From contig JAZKJV010010759.1 in the NCBI GenBank assembly GCA_037367405.1, forward strand, positions 124,001 to 188,000: 64,000 nt of DNA. The letters run 5' to 3'. The stretch comes from Ottelia alismoides (lineage: Eukaryota; Streptophyta; Magnoliopsida; Alismatales; Hydrocharitaceae). Shown piece by piece: positions 33,220 to 45,767 of this stretch (its first letter is position 1; each line of letters begins with the position of its first letter). A model generated the notes under the pieces. The model did no database searches. It had not been told where the DNA came from and saw only the letters and a program-made list of their open reading frames with translations. The translations under genes and the position numbers were made by a program.

Positions 33220-34307
33220 ACACCTCTTATTTTCCTTCCTCTTCTTCCTTCTCTTTTCCCATGTTATTGCTTCTTCTTCTCTTTCATTACACCTTCGACC
33301 TCTTTCACAATACGCTACTGAGCCTTCGCTAATCACCCTTCACCCGCATTACCACCTTCGCACATGGTCTCACTACCAAGTAGCCATAGACTAACAATAT
33401 CAACAGCTCCGCCCTTGTCTCTAGCAATGGCCATCACCATTGATTCCGATTGCCTCGCCCTGTTCGCCCTCATTACCATTAATGATTGGTAGTGTGTTAA
33501 CCGTCCTCCTCTCCACAATGAATCCCTCATATCTACCCTCGGGGCTTGAACCTCCACCAACAACCTAAAACCACCGAGATCTTTCGCTTCACCACTCGAG
33601 CCGTACGACAACCATCCTCAACCCGGTCCATCTGCCTCTAGCTTCTCTGACCAGAACTAAGGCACAGGTGGGTCACTCAATCGTCATTCACGATAGGTGA
33701 AGCCACCAGCTCGGTTGACATCGCTCTTCTCGATGAGAGCTTCAAGAGGTATACCTCGAGCAATGACCGTGAAAACCCATTCAAGGGAAGATCCGATGAG
33801 AGAACTCCTTCTGCCATGCGAGCTTCTCCGAGCTTGCTCAGCTCCGATGCAGCTGACCCAACGAGTAATGATTGAGGACTCTTTTTGAGATCCTCAACCC
33901 CCATGCACTGGAACACCACCAATCGGCTATTCCTTCTTTCTCTTACTCTTCTCCTCTATCCTTCTACTTATCTTCCCTTCTCCTTCATTTCTTTATTTCT
34001 TTTCTTTTTCTCCGTTACGAGTCTGCCCCTATGTACATACCCTTAATCACTGCAACCACGTCGCCCTCGACCGTTAATTCCATTGACGCCCACCTTCACC
34101 TTAACTGTGAGAACCATCATCACTTACAGCTTGAGAACCTCGCTCGCCCTCGCCTTCATCATCGCACATCGAGCTGCCTCGATTTCCACATGCTCTACCA
34201 CCTACATTCCGTCTTGGCCTTTTTTCGCACATTCGATTGCCACCAAGACGTTCTGCCTTCATCTACACCATTTTGTTGAGGAGGGATCTCGTGGAATCGG
34301 TTGTTAG
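33220..34307. other. Unassigned segment between E2 and E5
   Basis: Pyrimidine-rich start (CCTTCCTCTTCTTCC), moderately GC-rich middle, TTCTC-rich part near 33930-34010. It is loosely similar in composition to the core of type A LTRs, but I cannot align it firmly. Open frames up to 135 residues (33872-34279) show no recognisable domain. No gene called. Confidence 0.4.
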
Positions 34308-37300
34308 TGATATGTGGAGTCATCGTTATCCCCAAAATTCTCAGATCAAAGAAACAAAATTATTTTTTGTCTTCTCAAGCTGCAAATTAACTACAAGAGA
34401 ATAATGAAGCAAGAAAAATTTTGTTACTTATTTACCTGTTTAGCAGGCATGATCGAACTCAGGGAGGCTACAATTCTTGAAGGTTATTCAAATAATCGAA
34501 AGAATTCAATTAAGAGAAAAAACATGAATCTCAAATACAAACTATCCTTGGTTTTTGTGGAATTTTTTCTTTTCTTTTTTAAATTTTTATTTCTATTTTT
34601 TATTTTCTGATTTTCAATTTTTCAGTGATTTTGATTTTGCATTTTTTTAATTTTCAAATAAGGAACAATATGCACAAGGGAAAAAAATATGTGCACCACA
34701 CTCTCTTCATATTTTTGAGTTATATCAAAAGTGCTCAAAAAAATCCAGAGAAAATATTTTTGGGTTTTAAAGGTTTTGAAATGTTTTGAGAATTTTGTAG
34801 AATTTTTAGATGTTTTTTTTTATTTTTCTAAAAATTAAATAGTAGCAAAGAAGATAAACAGTGAATAGTCTAGAGTAATTTGCTACTCAAAAATATTTTA
34901 AGTTTCCAAAACTCCTGACAACTATTTTATGCTAAAATATAGACTAATATCTATAAAATCACTATTTTTTGGTTTTTTCTATAATTTTATGATTTTTATA
35001 AGATTTTGATTATTTTGCAATTTTTTGGATTTTGTAAATAATTAATGCAAAAATTGGACATGAATTAAAAGACAATAAAATAAAACTAATATATTTTTTT
35101 GGAATTTTTTGAGCAATATTCAAATTTTAGGAATTTTGAATCTCAGGAAGAGAAAATGACATTATTTTTTATTTTTTAATTATATCAAATGAAAGTAAAA
35201 TGCAATGAAACTTTTATACAATGAAGAGAGTTACAACATGATTCTAACCTGATTTTTGAGAAATTTATTGATGAACAAAGTATTTTTTCTAATGAAAAGA
35301 TCAAGAAATCAAGTCTGGAAGTTCGGTGACCAAACTACAATTATTCAATGTTTTGGAATTGGAAATATAACAGAAATTTGATGTGGGTGAAATTTGTAAA
35401 TTACCCAATGAAAAGCACATGACACACATAACTTGATCAGGAGTGGGGCTTCTTTGTAGTTTCTAATAACTCCAGGGGCATAGTTGATATTTCTACAATC
35501 TTTTTCATTAATCCCTTTAGTGTTTTTCGTGTCTTCATTGTTCTTCAACCAAGGAGGAAGGGGGTACCGCCTCCCTCATTTCTCTCTCCAAAGATGTGGC
35601 AGATGTGCGGTCTAGGCTTGCGGGTAATCAATGACGGCGCTTCTAGTTCGCACGACCTCACGCGAAAGGGATAGAGATGGTGGAGATGGTGCGGATTGTG
35701 GTTCCAAGAGGAGAGGATTGAGTGTCGACGATGCGAGTTGACTCGTATTGCGCGAGCGGTGGCGGTGGGCGTCGGCGTGGTGGCTGAGAAGAATGGCACG
35801 TTCTGCTACAGGTGGTGGCTGGCGTGCCGGGCCGTAGGTGGCTGTAGTGGGGAGACAGATTTGGAATGGCATCGGGCGATGATCTATGATGCACTCGCGT
35901 CTGGGCAGTGGCGTAGGCTACGGTTGTCGACGCGGAGGCAATGGTGTGCCTAACGATGTGGTGGTCGTGCGAGCTAACGAGGGAAGGTTGTCGACGGTGG
36001 CTAGCGTAGAAGGCGGAGGTTGGAAGCGGTGATGGCAGTCCAGGCAAAGGGCGGCAGGCACGACAATGGTTTTTTTATTTTTTTATTATTATTGTACACA
36101 TAAACAGGGGAAAAAGTTTAATTTTTATTTTGTTTAAAAATTGTAACCGAAGAAAACTTTTTTTTAATAATTTTATTTATTTATTGTTTTTATATCTATC
36201 ATGCAAAACAAATGTTAGGACGAAAAAAAAACAATCTAATCTTTTTTTTTGTTTTTTATATATTTTTTATTTATAAACAAATGAGGACACGAGCACGACG
36301 GCTCGATCCCAAAATCAAAACGGAAGACGTGAATGGGTGTGGTTTCAAAGGGAATGGTGGATGGAACCGGATCTCCGACCATCGTGCGTGGTCAGAGGTG
36401 AGAGATCGTGCAAGGTAGAAAAGAATGCGAATAGATCAAGATGTGAAAGAAAAATCGAGTTGGTGGCGGATCAAATCGTGATGGATTCTAAGAACCAGAT
36501 AAAAAATGACGATGAAATAAAGATGCAAAAAATGAACTACGATTAATCTAGGTTAAAAATAAGAAGAAAATGATGGATCTCACTATAGGAACGGAAAAGA
36601 CCTTGATCACCTCGACGAAGGCCGACTCGCTGTCACCGGACGGTTCAGAAGCTAGGCACTCTTCTACGACAAGAAGACTCCTAGAGATCGGACTCCTCTC
36701 ACCAAAGATTGATCAAATTGATATGAAGGAGAAGGAGCCATATAAATAGAAAAGATAGGAATAGAATTTTGAATTTTTGGATGAAGATAAGAGATAAGAG
36801 AGAAAAAAATTGAAATGAGATGAAGTAAAAAGATTAGTGTTAAAGTTATTTACAAAAATTAACTATCTTTTGTATTTTCATCACTTTATTATTTTGAAAA
36901 TTAAATGTTAAATTTTTTTATTTTTGGTAGTTAGTTAAGAAAATTAACTATATAACACGGGTAAATAAGCAGATAATTTTTTTATTTTTTATTTTTTAGT
37001 ATTTAGTATTTATTATTTATTATTATTTTATTTTTGTTTAAAATTATTAGTAAAAATATTTACAAATATTTACAAATAAAATATGTACAAATAAATAGCA
37101 AAATTGCACAAACCACCCCAACAAACTGACTTTTTAACCATAAATTTAAAAATTATTAAATCACAACCATTTTAAAGATAATTTAGTTTAGAATACAATG
37201 GAAGTAAGTTTGGATTAATTTGAGTTAATTTGGAGCCATAATTGATCTTGCAATTATTGCTTAATGACTTTTTTCCCGGTGTGGTTGTTTTTATTTTACA

Positions 37301-37768
37301 CATGATTTTATTGTGCAATTATTTTTACTATTTAGCAAATATTTATATTTAGAACTTTTGTTCTCAAAATTATTTATTTTGAGGTCGATTTATGTACAAA
37401 TAAAATAGTGCAAGTTTTATACATATATACAAAATAAGTGAGAAGTATTTACAACACACATTTCTTTGAATTTTCTGATTAAGGACCCAATCACCCCCTA
37501 CTTTATTCCTGGTCAATCAGGTTATATCTTGACCTTCTCTCGGGGTTCGGGTCAACCTGTATCTATTACGTATATATAATCTTCTTTTCTTTATTTTTCC
37601 TTTCTTTCTTTATTTATTTAATTTAGGTTAAAATAATATACAAATATACAATATTTTACACACAGATGCAAATTAGTAAGAACATGGAGTTAGTATTATA
37701 TACAAGTGTTTTATAAGGGATTTTTAGCTAAAATAAATGAATAAAGATGACGAATCGCATGTTCATCA
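34308..37768 (-). repeat. E5 3' LTR (type C-like)
   Basis: On the minus strand it starts TGATGAACATGCGATTCGTCA right after the purine tract. It has the conserved U3 block (about 37485-37560), a TATTTATA-like motif at 36741-36748, a GC-rich part at 35540-36060 and the TCGAACTCAGGGAGG block near 34450 that lies close to the LTR end in all copies. The left boundary at TGATATG (34308) is a best guess. Confidence 0.7.
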
Positions 37769-37783
37769 TCCCCCTATGCTTTA
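37769..37783 (-). promoter_or_regulatory. E5 polypurine tract
   Basis: On the minus strand TAAAGCATAGGGGGA directly before TGATGAAC. The neighbouring bases match the E9 tract at 57611-57624. Confidence 0.75.
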
Positions 37784-39389
37784 CCTTTGCTAGTCCCTTA
37801 GCAAACACTTATTTGAAAGAATAAGTGAATAGAAGAAAAAAGAAAGGAAAAATAAGGAAGTTAGAACAATATTGCATATTAAACTTATCTTCATAAAATT
37901 GCAGTTTGGAGTTCTGTCAGACCTTTGGATTATTAGTGTGTCGGAATCCTAAAAGATGGATTTTAAACTGAATAGCCTTTATGTTCCACAAGACTCCTGT
38001 TCAGGTCACCTCAACAGTCAGGTCAGAACACGTCTACATACACAAATTCTTGTGACTATTAATCTTTACTTGTACAGTGTAAGTGAGATATAGCTCCCCA
38101 TTTCAAAAGTAGCAAAGAAAGAACCTCCCTCAACAAGGTAACTCTAGTACTCCGGTTTTGCAACTCTTTCCTCGAGGATTGGAGATACTCCCTTCTAAGT
38201 TCAAGTACAACCAACTCAAGAAGAGGGGATGCAGAAAAGAATGGACGATAACCAGTGTAGTTACCTATCCTTCGATGTATGACCAATGTAACCAACTCAT
38301 CTGCTGCAAGCTTACAAAAATGACTTTAAAGCTCTTATTATATATATTATCCTTGTATATACACTCCGGTAGGTATTTTACTTTTCAATCAGGCTTGTCT
38401 ACTTTTGGAGATTTTGCATTTTCCTCTCTCTTTTTTGAATCATATATAAGGTGCAGCATGTACATAAGGAGTTTTCCTCTTGAGCCAGTAGACTATCCCT
38501 CTTTTGAAGCATTATTGCAACCCCACAACATCCTATCTTTAGACCTCAACATCACTAGAGCATGTTGAGATGCACTTCCTTCCCTATATGAAGATGAGAG
38601 GTTCCACCTAGATGTACTACTCTCGTATGCTACCCCAAGCCAAAAGATTCTACCTCCTCACTACCTCATCCATGAAGAGCTACGTGTAGAGTGCTTGTCC
38701 AAGATAAGCCACAGTCTGAAAAAATGATGCATGTGTTTTTAAATATTCTACTTAGACTACTCAAGATGACATGTGAACATAGTCTTATGGACTCAAATAA
38801 TTAAGTCACTAGGACCTTAAAAGTCTTATCTCCATTTCTTATAAGATTCCTCTGAAATTAAGTCGATTAAGGTTCAACTAAGCTCCATTCTTCAATTTTA
38901 TTCCAGACTTAGTTTAAATGTCAATACTATCCTGAAAAATGCACATGCAAATGCAAGAAAATATGGATCATACAAAGAAAGCATTTTTTTTAAAAAAATG
39001 ATGCCCATGAAAAAGAACATTTTTTGAAACAATTTTCTAATTTTGAGCTTTTTATGGATTTTTGAAGAAAAATGCAAATGTGAAAGAAAGTTTTTTTTGA
39101 ATTATGCAAATTTTTATAGACTTTTGGTTTTGTAATTTTTAGGGATTTTTTAAAGGAAAAGGGTTAGTAAAATATATACAAGTATATACAAGAGAATTTT
39201 TTTGTTTATTTATCAATTTTATTAATTTTATTAATTTTATTTTTTATTTTTCATTTGTTTGTTTGTTGTTTTTTTATACATATGTGGATTATACGAAATT
39301 ATATACATATCCCCAAAATAATTTTCTTAAAAGTACGAGTTATGTCTACAGTATATATATATATATATATATATAATATACGACACTCC
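37784..39389 (-). other. E5 3' untranslated region
   Basis: Homologous to 57625-59197 of E9: shared blocks at TCAGACCTTTGGATT (37918), ACTTGTACAGTGTAAGTGA (38070) and AGATGTACTACTCTC (38610). An (AT)n run lies at 39352-39377 next to the hairpins. Small open frames are not conserved. Confidence 0.65.
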
Positions 39390-39777
39390 CTATACTTAGC
39401 TCGAATTATGTCCTCATAGTGATCAGTGAGCGACAAAGGAAGTCATAACTCATGCTAAGTATAGAAAAGTGAGAAGACTCCTATGCTACAACGACTCAAA
39501 GAAATGATAAAAAATAGAGAATTCGATGATCCCCCCTATACTTAGGATCAAGTAATCATAAGTATAGTAGACTGTACAAAAGGGAAAACCGATGAAGAGA
39601 ATGTACGGACTCAAAGGAAAAAATACAAAACAAAATAATATAAACAAAATCACTCCCCCTATACTTAGGGTAGAATATCCCTAAGTATAGGCAACAACAT
39701 GAGTGATGAACAAGATGAATATGAACAAAACAAATCCTTCACCCCGTAATTTAGGATAAAGCACATCCTAAGTATAG
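39390..39777 (-). repeat. E5 array of four hairpins
   Basis: On the sense (minus) strand: short hairpins 39777-39746, 39690-39659 and 39567-39536, then the long one pairing 39390-39412 with 39442-39464. The short-hairpin loops differ from E1 and E3, but the stems keep CTATACTTAGG/CCTAAGTATAG. Confidence 0.85.
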
Positions 39778-39868
39778 CATATGTACACACGGAAAAAGGG
39801 GTGAATGATAAAACAGGAGAAGAAAGAATGAAACAAAAGGATATACAAGAGGAGTGGATGTACAAAGT

Positions 39869-40632
39869 TCAAGAAGGTCGAAAGCGAACCTTCTTGCGGG
39901 ACCACTGAGGAACGGGTCTGATAAGATGTAGGTCGATATTGGGATCATCATTAAACATAAACTGATTACGATCGACCAAGAATGTATCTTCAGCATTTCA
40001 GAGTGTGCAAGTCTAAACCGGTTAGTGGAAGTAGTGTAGTCATGTCTGGCCTGGGAAGTCTCGCAAATATCAAAGTAAAAAGGCTCGAACTCATTATCCA
40101 AAAAAGAAAGATCGATTCCAGCCTAGCGAGCCTCTATTGGATCATCATCTTTATCAAAAGGCCCAAATTCCTTTATAAAAGCAATCAAATCAAATTCAGC
40201 CTTATCAATCTCATCTAAATCAGAGCGAATAATAATAAACTCATGAGTAAAAGTAGTCAAATCATGTCTGTCCTGTCTAATCTCAGAGTTTGCCTTCTGC
40301 TCTAGGGTGTCTATCGTGTAAATTTTGTGGATGTCATAAATGTATCACCACATACTAGAAGGGGGAACTCTAAGGTCTATGGTTTCCGATTTCTCCTCCT
40401 TGAAGAGGAATTCTCGGGTCTCAGTATCATCCAACGTAGAACAAAAATATATGGTAGTATTATCAAGGTCAAAGTCCTCGGGGTTGGATAACACGGGCAC
40501 GCTCTCATGGGATGCAGGTCTCTGGTCAGTAATGGGTGTAGTAATCAACACATTGCTCCCTACATTAGAACGGAAGCGAATCTCTCCTGATCCATAATCA
40601 ATAACGGCTCCCACAGAGGTGAGGAAGGTCAT
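39869..40632 (-). pseudogene. E5 C-terminal extension after the protease
   Basis: Frame continuing from the protease: MTFLTSVGAVIDYGSGEIRF, then an acidic region (NPEDFDLDNTTIYF, DDTETREFLFKEEKSE), FTHEFIIIRSDLDEIDKAEF, FGPFDKDDDPIEAR, FYFDICETSQARHDY. In another frame it ends IRPVPQWSRKKVRFRPS then TGA at 39869-39871. The RKKVRFRPS end resembles the ends in E1 and E3. Stops occur after SSMW and at EAR; a frameshift lies near 39980. No domain recognised. Confidence 0.55.
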
Positions 40633-40950
40633 CCCAGGATGATTGGAGGGTTCTTTACAGGGATGGAGATTTCCATGGGCAATACGATAAAATCAGAAGT
40701 GAATTTCATGCCCTGGATCAGAATGAAAACATTTTGTAAAATACCCTTCGGCCTCTTGAAAGATCCACCGGCAAATTGAACTATCATCCTGATTTTCTTG
40801 AGAGGCTTAACATGAAGTGACTGTACCATAGAGATGAGTATTATATTGATTGAAGAACCGCCGTCAAGGAGAGTGTCGTCACAAGAATAGTCAGATATGG
40901 AGCAAGTCACAAGAGTGTGGCAGTGTTCCCTTTCTTAACATGTGGACAGT
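40629..40950 (-). pseudogene. E5 retroviral-type aspartic protease
   Basis: Frame 40910-40629: CSISDYSCDDTLLDGGSS followed by INII is the active-site region (D-G-G-S-S), then LHVKPLKKIRMIVQFAGG, FKRPKGIL, FTSDFIVLPME, NPPIILG. Here the loop keeps a glycine, unlike E1 and E3. The frame is offset from the upstream TYAISHCPHVKKGNTATL piece by a frameshift near 40905. The product would process the gag polyprotein. Confidence 0.7.
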
Positions 40951-41530
40951 GAGAGATGGCATAGGTAGTGTCTATGATCAAGATATGACTCTCAGATCTG
41001 CTCCTCTGCTTTCTCTTATTAGGTTGAGGGGCAAATAAATGGGTCATGGCCTGTTGAAGTAAGGCTTTAATGATATCATGAATAGTGGACACCACTTCGG
41101 ATCTTATCAATATTTATTTGAATTTTTAGACCTCCTCCATACAAGGGAGGAGATTGGAATCAGCATATACACGAGGAGAGCAAAGAGCAGTCTGTACAGT
41201 GGCATCCTCTGGGTCAAGGTTGGGATGTGGGTGTGTGGGAAAATAGTTTGGCATGGGTGCCCTCTCCTTACAAAATGAATCAACAATGTGTCTCCTGAAT
41301 TCTTTTTGGATTTTTGAATTTTTCTCATTTTTTGTATTTTGGGCGATTGTAAGTCTCATAATTATCCTTAAGTGAATCCATATCAACAAATAGTGGAGCC
41401 ATTCTGGCTCTTATTGATGTTAAATAGATTGGTAATCTTCGAATTCATTTGTTCCATCATCTGCGCAGAGCGAAGGAGACGATCCTAGGAGCCAGAGCAC
41501 CTAAGCGAAGAGGAGGCGGCTTGATTCATC
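40907..41530 (-). pseudogene. E5 gag fragments
   Basis: Starts near MNQAASSSLRCSG (41530) with a possible helical stretch DRLLRSAQMMEQMNSKITNLFN, then pieces CKERAPMPNYFPTHPHPN and the frame 41110-40907 (EVVSTIHDIIKALLQQAMTH, KRKQRSRSES). An MEQM motif also occurs in the E7 gag near 47608. Several stops. The normal capsid-like gag domain is missing or too decayed to see. Confidence 0.5.
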
Positions 41531-41545
41531 TTGAAGTCGTAGGAG

Positions 41546-42508
41546 AGCGCGGGAGGAGGAGAAGAAGATTTTGAGAGAGACCATCATTTGGAGCATACAT
41601 AGATTCTTTATTTATTCTAACATTTGAACTCTTGTAAATGGACATTCATTTATTGCGGGGTCTGTTTCATAAAGTGCAGGTGCACTCAGGAGACCTCACC
41701 GGATTTGTTTTCATCGTTGTTATTTTCTTTGTTCCACGCGGATTTCATGAGCTACCTGTTGATTGCTTTAATTAATTTACTTGAGACATGTAATTAATTA
41801 GGTCTAAACACCTTAAATAAGAATTTCTGTACCTATAGAGTAGAGTGTAATTGGACTTAGTCAAATTTAATTGATTCTTTCCCGTTAGTAGAAGCTATGA
41901 TCTAGGACGGTTCACTTGCATCATATTGGATAGTTTACTTTTTAGTATTTAAATTCTGCGCGGATCATTTTACATGTACGACAAGGTACGCATCTCTAAC
42001 CCTTGCATGCATCATTTTTTTAATCACGCGTTGGCATTTTCGATCTCCTTCCTCGTTTTCACTCATATAAGTTAAAAAGGAAATTAGACACCTTGTAGGA
42101 GATTCATTGAAAATATTTTAACCAAGTGACAATTGCCTAAAATACGAGACTGCTAAAGAAAACTTGACCCTAAAAAGTACAAGGAAAAATCATTATTTTG
42201 GTGAGAGTAACCCTTCATTGTTTGGTTTGTATGCAACGAGAGATCGACCCACACACTAGGATAGAACTACGCCTAAACTCTTTTCAGACTACTATCTTAG
42301 AGTTAGTCATTCTCTAGTGAGGATCTCTCCGGTAGCTGGTAAAGCGTCCTGTTGGCTCGAGTCCAATTAGAAGATGGGAAGATGAACAAGCGCTCCTTAT
42401 TGAAGACGGTGGATGGAAGCGGAGCTCTAGCCACAGTACGTGGCCAGATCTATGCAAATGTGTAAGGTAGGACTTGAAATGGAGGGTTTAAGAAGGGAAA
42501 TGGATTGT
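41546..42508 (+). mobile_element. E6: isolated 5' leader fragment
   Basis: Plus-oriented sequence homologous to the E7 leader (about 45900-46880): GGGGTCTGTTTCATAAAG (41659), AGGTACGCATCTCTAACCC (41985), CTGTCTAGTGAGGATCTC-like text near 42310 and CCGGTAGCTGGTAAAGC (42331). No LTR or PBS precedes it; it abuts E5 gag in inverted orientation and is ended by the E7 LTR at 42509. No gene. Confidence 0.65.
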
Positions 42509-45500
42509 TGATGAATTCATGATCATCACTCTTTATTCTTTTGGCAAAGCATCATGTAAATATATATATAAATACAATAAGTTAGCATTATGCACGCATT
42601 TGTTAAATATACATAATTAGCATGTATTTGTGCAAAAATAAAAGAATAAAGAAAAAGAAAAAGGAAGAAGGTATTTAGAATAAATACAAAGTGAGCCGAA
42701 CCCCAAGAGAATACCAAGAATTGGCTTGATCACCAAATAAAATTGGAAGAGAGAGATAGAGCCTACTCTATGTTGTACATATCATTGGTGTAAATAAATG
42801 GTTATTTTTTTAAAAATAGAAACAAAATATTCTTTTTACCTCCTTGTACATAGTCCTAAAAATAAAACAAAAATTATAAAAATAAAAATAAAAAATAAAA
42901 TCCTCTCTCTCTTATAGAAGATACATGTATATGTGCTTTCTTCTCTATTTATTATATACCCGTAAATAAATAATAAAAATAAAATAAAAATTATTTTGTA
43001 CTCTAAAAATTATGTTGTAAATAAATAAAATATAAAAGTGGGGTATTTATGTAAAACAGAAAAAAGAAAAATAATTATATAAAATACATAGGTATATTAT
43101 ACATGTATATATTACACTATGTATATAGATTAATTTATTTTTCAAAAAACTAAATAAAAATCATAGAAAAATAATTTAAAAAATCACAAACATTTTCCAT
43201 TATATACACCTTTAGATTTAAAATCATTTATTTTTTTATTGAATTTGTAAATATTTTTGTAAATCCTATTTTCTGATTGGTCGGTTGGATTGTTGACCGA
43301 TGGTCAACGGTTCCTTCTTCCCAGGTTAGACCCGGATCCTCGTTGCCGGACATTTTTCTTCGATTTTTCCTGGGTGGATCACGCAACCCCTTGCCCTGAT
43401 TCTTCACCTGTGGTTTCTCCTTGGATCCAGGACCCTCACAGATCCCTAGGAAAGCATAGATCTCCCTCGGTTTGCGTGCCCTGCCCGATTCCTCCAGCAT
43501 CCTGGGATCTTTATAAAGTATCTTCTCCGCCTCCCAGAAGAAGCAGCTCGTGCCTCGCTCTCATTTCGAACCCTAGCCACCTCCAACTGAGTGACAGCTG
43601 CTTGGAGCATCGCTCGGATCTCGGTTTGGTACAGTAGAGACAACGCTCAACCTTTGTGGCAAAAGTTTCGCCACGAGTAGCCTCCCCCTCCTTCCGCATC
43701 GAGGTTGAGACCATCACCCCGACGGTCATCTTCGCTTGAAGCTCAGGAGATTTCTCATATCTTTAGGTATCCTTTATATCCTTCACATCTCCTTCTTCAA
43801 CTCGATCCTTTCGTTCATCGTCGTCGCGTGTTCATCTGCTCCGACCAGCTGGTCAGAGCACCGATTCCCACATCCCATCGTTTAGATCAACCCACAGCCT
43901 CACCTTCCATCTTGCTCCACAACCCAACCATCCTTAGCCTTGATCTTTAGGTTGAGATTAGGGATGATATCTCCTCTACCACCTTCGTCGGAGATCAAGC
44001 TTCGCTCCCCTTCGCTTCTTGATAGCATACTGGGAACCCCCCATTTCATCCATCAGAGGTTCGTCGGAGCAGCTCCAGGCCTCCTTTATCGCCACGCGCA
44101 TCCGGCCGGTGGCTCCTCCTTCGAACCCGCTTAGTCGACGCGGAAGCCCTCCGAGACCATTCCCATGCCTCCCGATCAACCGTCAGAGTTGAGGATCACC
44201 TCCTTGGCTCTGGTGAAGTTCATCCCGACATTGTTCTTCCAGACGTTCTCAACACCATTGGATCGGCAATACTCCTCCAGATCGCATCTACGTCGCTGAT
44301 CGTTGTAGGCTTTTCGGACCGTTAGACACAGTTCTGACGCATCTGCGCCCCACGTCCCTGACCATTTCTAAGACGTCAGATCTGACATCTGCAGCGGATC
44401 AGAGCCGCACATCCACATCCAAGCACCGACCTCCACGTGTCCCTCACACGCACGTCACAAGCCTGCAAGGGTATATTGCATTATTTATCCTGTATTTTTA
44501 TGCTTTATTTTCTAGACGATTAAATAAGTTGTAGTTTGGACTATTTGCATTTTAGTCCCTAAGGTTTCTGGTGTTTTCTTTTTAGTCCTTCCTATTTGCA
44601 GATGCTTGCTCGATCACATGCATGGTGGTGTTTTTTGCATATTTGGTCCTTAACTTTTTGATGGTTAATTTTGAATGAAATATTTTCTAGAATTGCATTT
44701 ATGCCCCTATGAAAGATTCATTGAGCATGTACGTTTTTTTCTTGGGAATTTTGCATTGATGCCCTTGGACTTTTTATGCATATTACTATTTAATCTGAAA
44801 ACTTATAATATTTGCAAATAGATCTCTATAGCTTGTGTGCCTTATTTTGAATCAAATAATTATCAAATCTATTCCAAAAATTCCCTAAAAATTACCAGTA
44901 GCTCCTGCCACTGTGTAGTATTTTTGGTAATTTTTGTGACACAATATGATCTTATTTGATATTTTCTAAACATCTAAAACCCATAAAAATGTGTCTGTCT
45001 GTTTTATAAAATACCAAAAAAATATAAAAATATGCCCAAAAATTCCACAAAAAAGTATTTTTGTCTTTTAATTGCAGTGGAATTCTTGTTCCATTATCTT
45101 TTAGAGTCCCCTAGAAATCACAAAAGACCAAAAATCTTATAAAAATCTTTAAAAATTCCAAAAAAATAAAAAAAATGTGTTTTCAAGTTCTGTAGTTAGA
45201 TATTGTCATCTATTTTCACATAAAATTGCAATCAGGACGTTTAGAGCATTTTAGATATTTTAACGTTTCCTTATTGTCTAGGTTGTACATTGTTTTCTAT
45301 TCTGATTTTATTTCATTTTTAGAAAATTATATAAAATTCAAAAAAACCTTAGAAAATTACCAAAAACATCTGCATATTTTTAAATTACAAAAATATTTTA
45401 TTTCACATTTTGAGTACTTTTAGTCCTAATAAAAATTGTTGAATTGTGATTTCCTTCATCTTTATTCACTTTCATATTATAAAATATAAAAAAATGCAAA

Positions 45501-45746
45501 TTAAAAATGACAAAAATATGTCTTGTATTTCCTGATTTTTGACTACTTCGTAGGCTTAGTTCGTGCTCCTTGTGTTCGTTCCTGGTTGCGATACCTTGTT
45601 AAATAAATAGTGGAGACCGCTTCTTGAGATTTTGTACTTGCTTGCTTTTACTTGTGGTCTTATTTTTCTTGTTGAGTCCAGCTCGGGTGGTTGAGGTTGC
45701 AACGACCTTTGATATCACTTAGCCTCGATCGCCAAAGTGCTCATCA
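42509..45746 (+). repeat. E7 5' LTR (type C)
   Basis: Starts TGATGAATTCATGATCATCA and ends AAGTGCTCATCA, three bases before the PBS. Close to E4 throughout; 3238 bases. The GC-rich core 43270-44470 holds the TATA box. Open frames in the core are not conserved in E4. Confidence 0.9.
43512..43517 (+). promoter_or_regulatory. Candidate TATA box of E7 LTR
   Basis: TATAAA after CTGGGATCTT, about 1003 bases into the LTR, in register with 23511-23516 of E4. Confidence 0.6.
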
Positions 45747-45749
45747 GAA

Positions 45750-45767
45750 TGGCACCGTTGCCGGGGA
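45750..45767 (+). promoter_or_regulatory. E7 primer-binding site
   Basis: TGGCACCGTTGCCGGGGA, the cleanest copy in the window. Confidence 0.9.

Larger units (their letters stand above)
34308..41545 (-). mobile_element. E5: truncated non-autonomous gypsy element
   Basis: On the minus strand: gag start near 41530, gag, protease, C-terminal extension, hairpin array, 3' region, purine tract, 3' LTR (37768-34308). No pol enzymes. The 5' leader and 5' LTR are missing; at about 41545 it joins a leader of opposite orientation (E6). Confidence 0.75.

Noticed and set aside
33872..34279. 135-residue open frame that could be a host gene
   Set aside because: Composition is low-complexity (Ser/His/Leu), no domain, no sign of splice sites or conserved partner; insufficient evidence.
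39352..39377. (AT)n tract as a regulatory element
   Set aside because: Simple repeats of this type also occur near 8110, 30496, 32815 and 57300 without fixed context; most likely microsatellite slippage.
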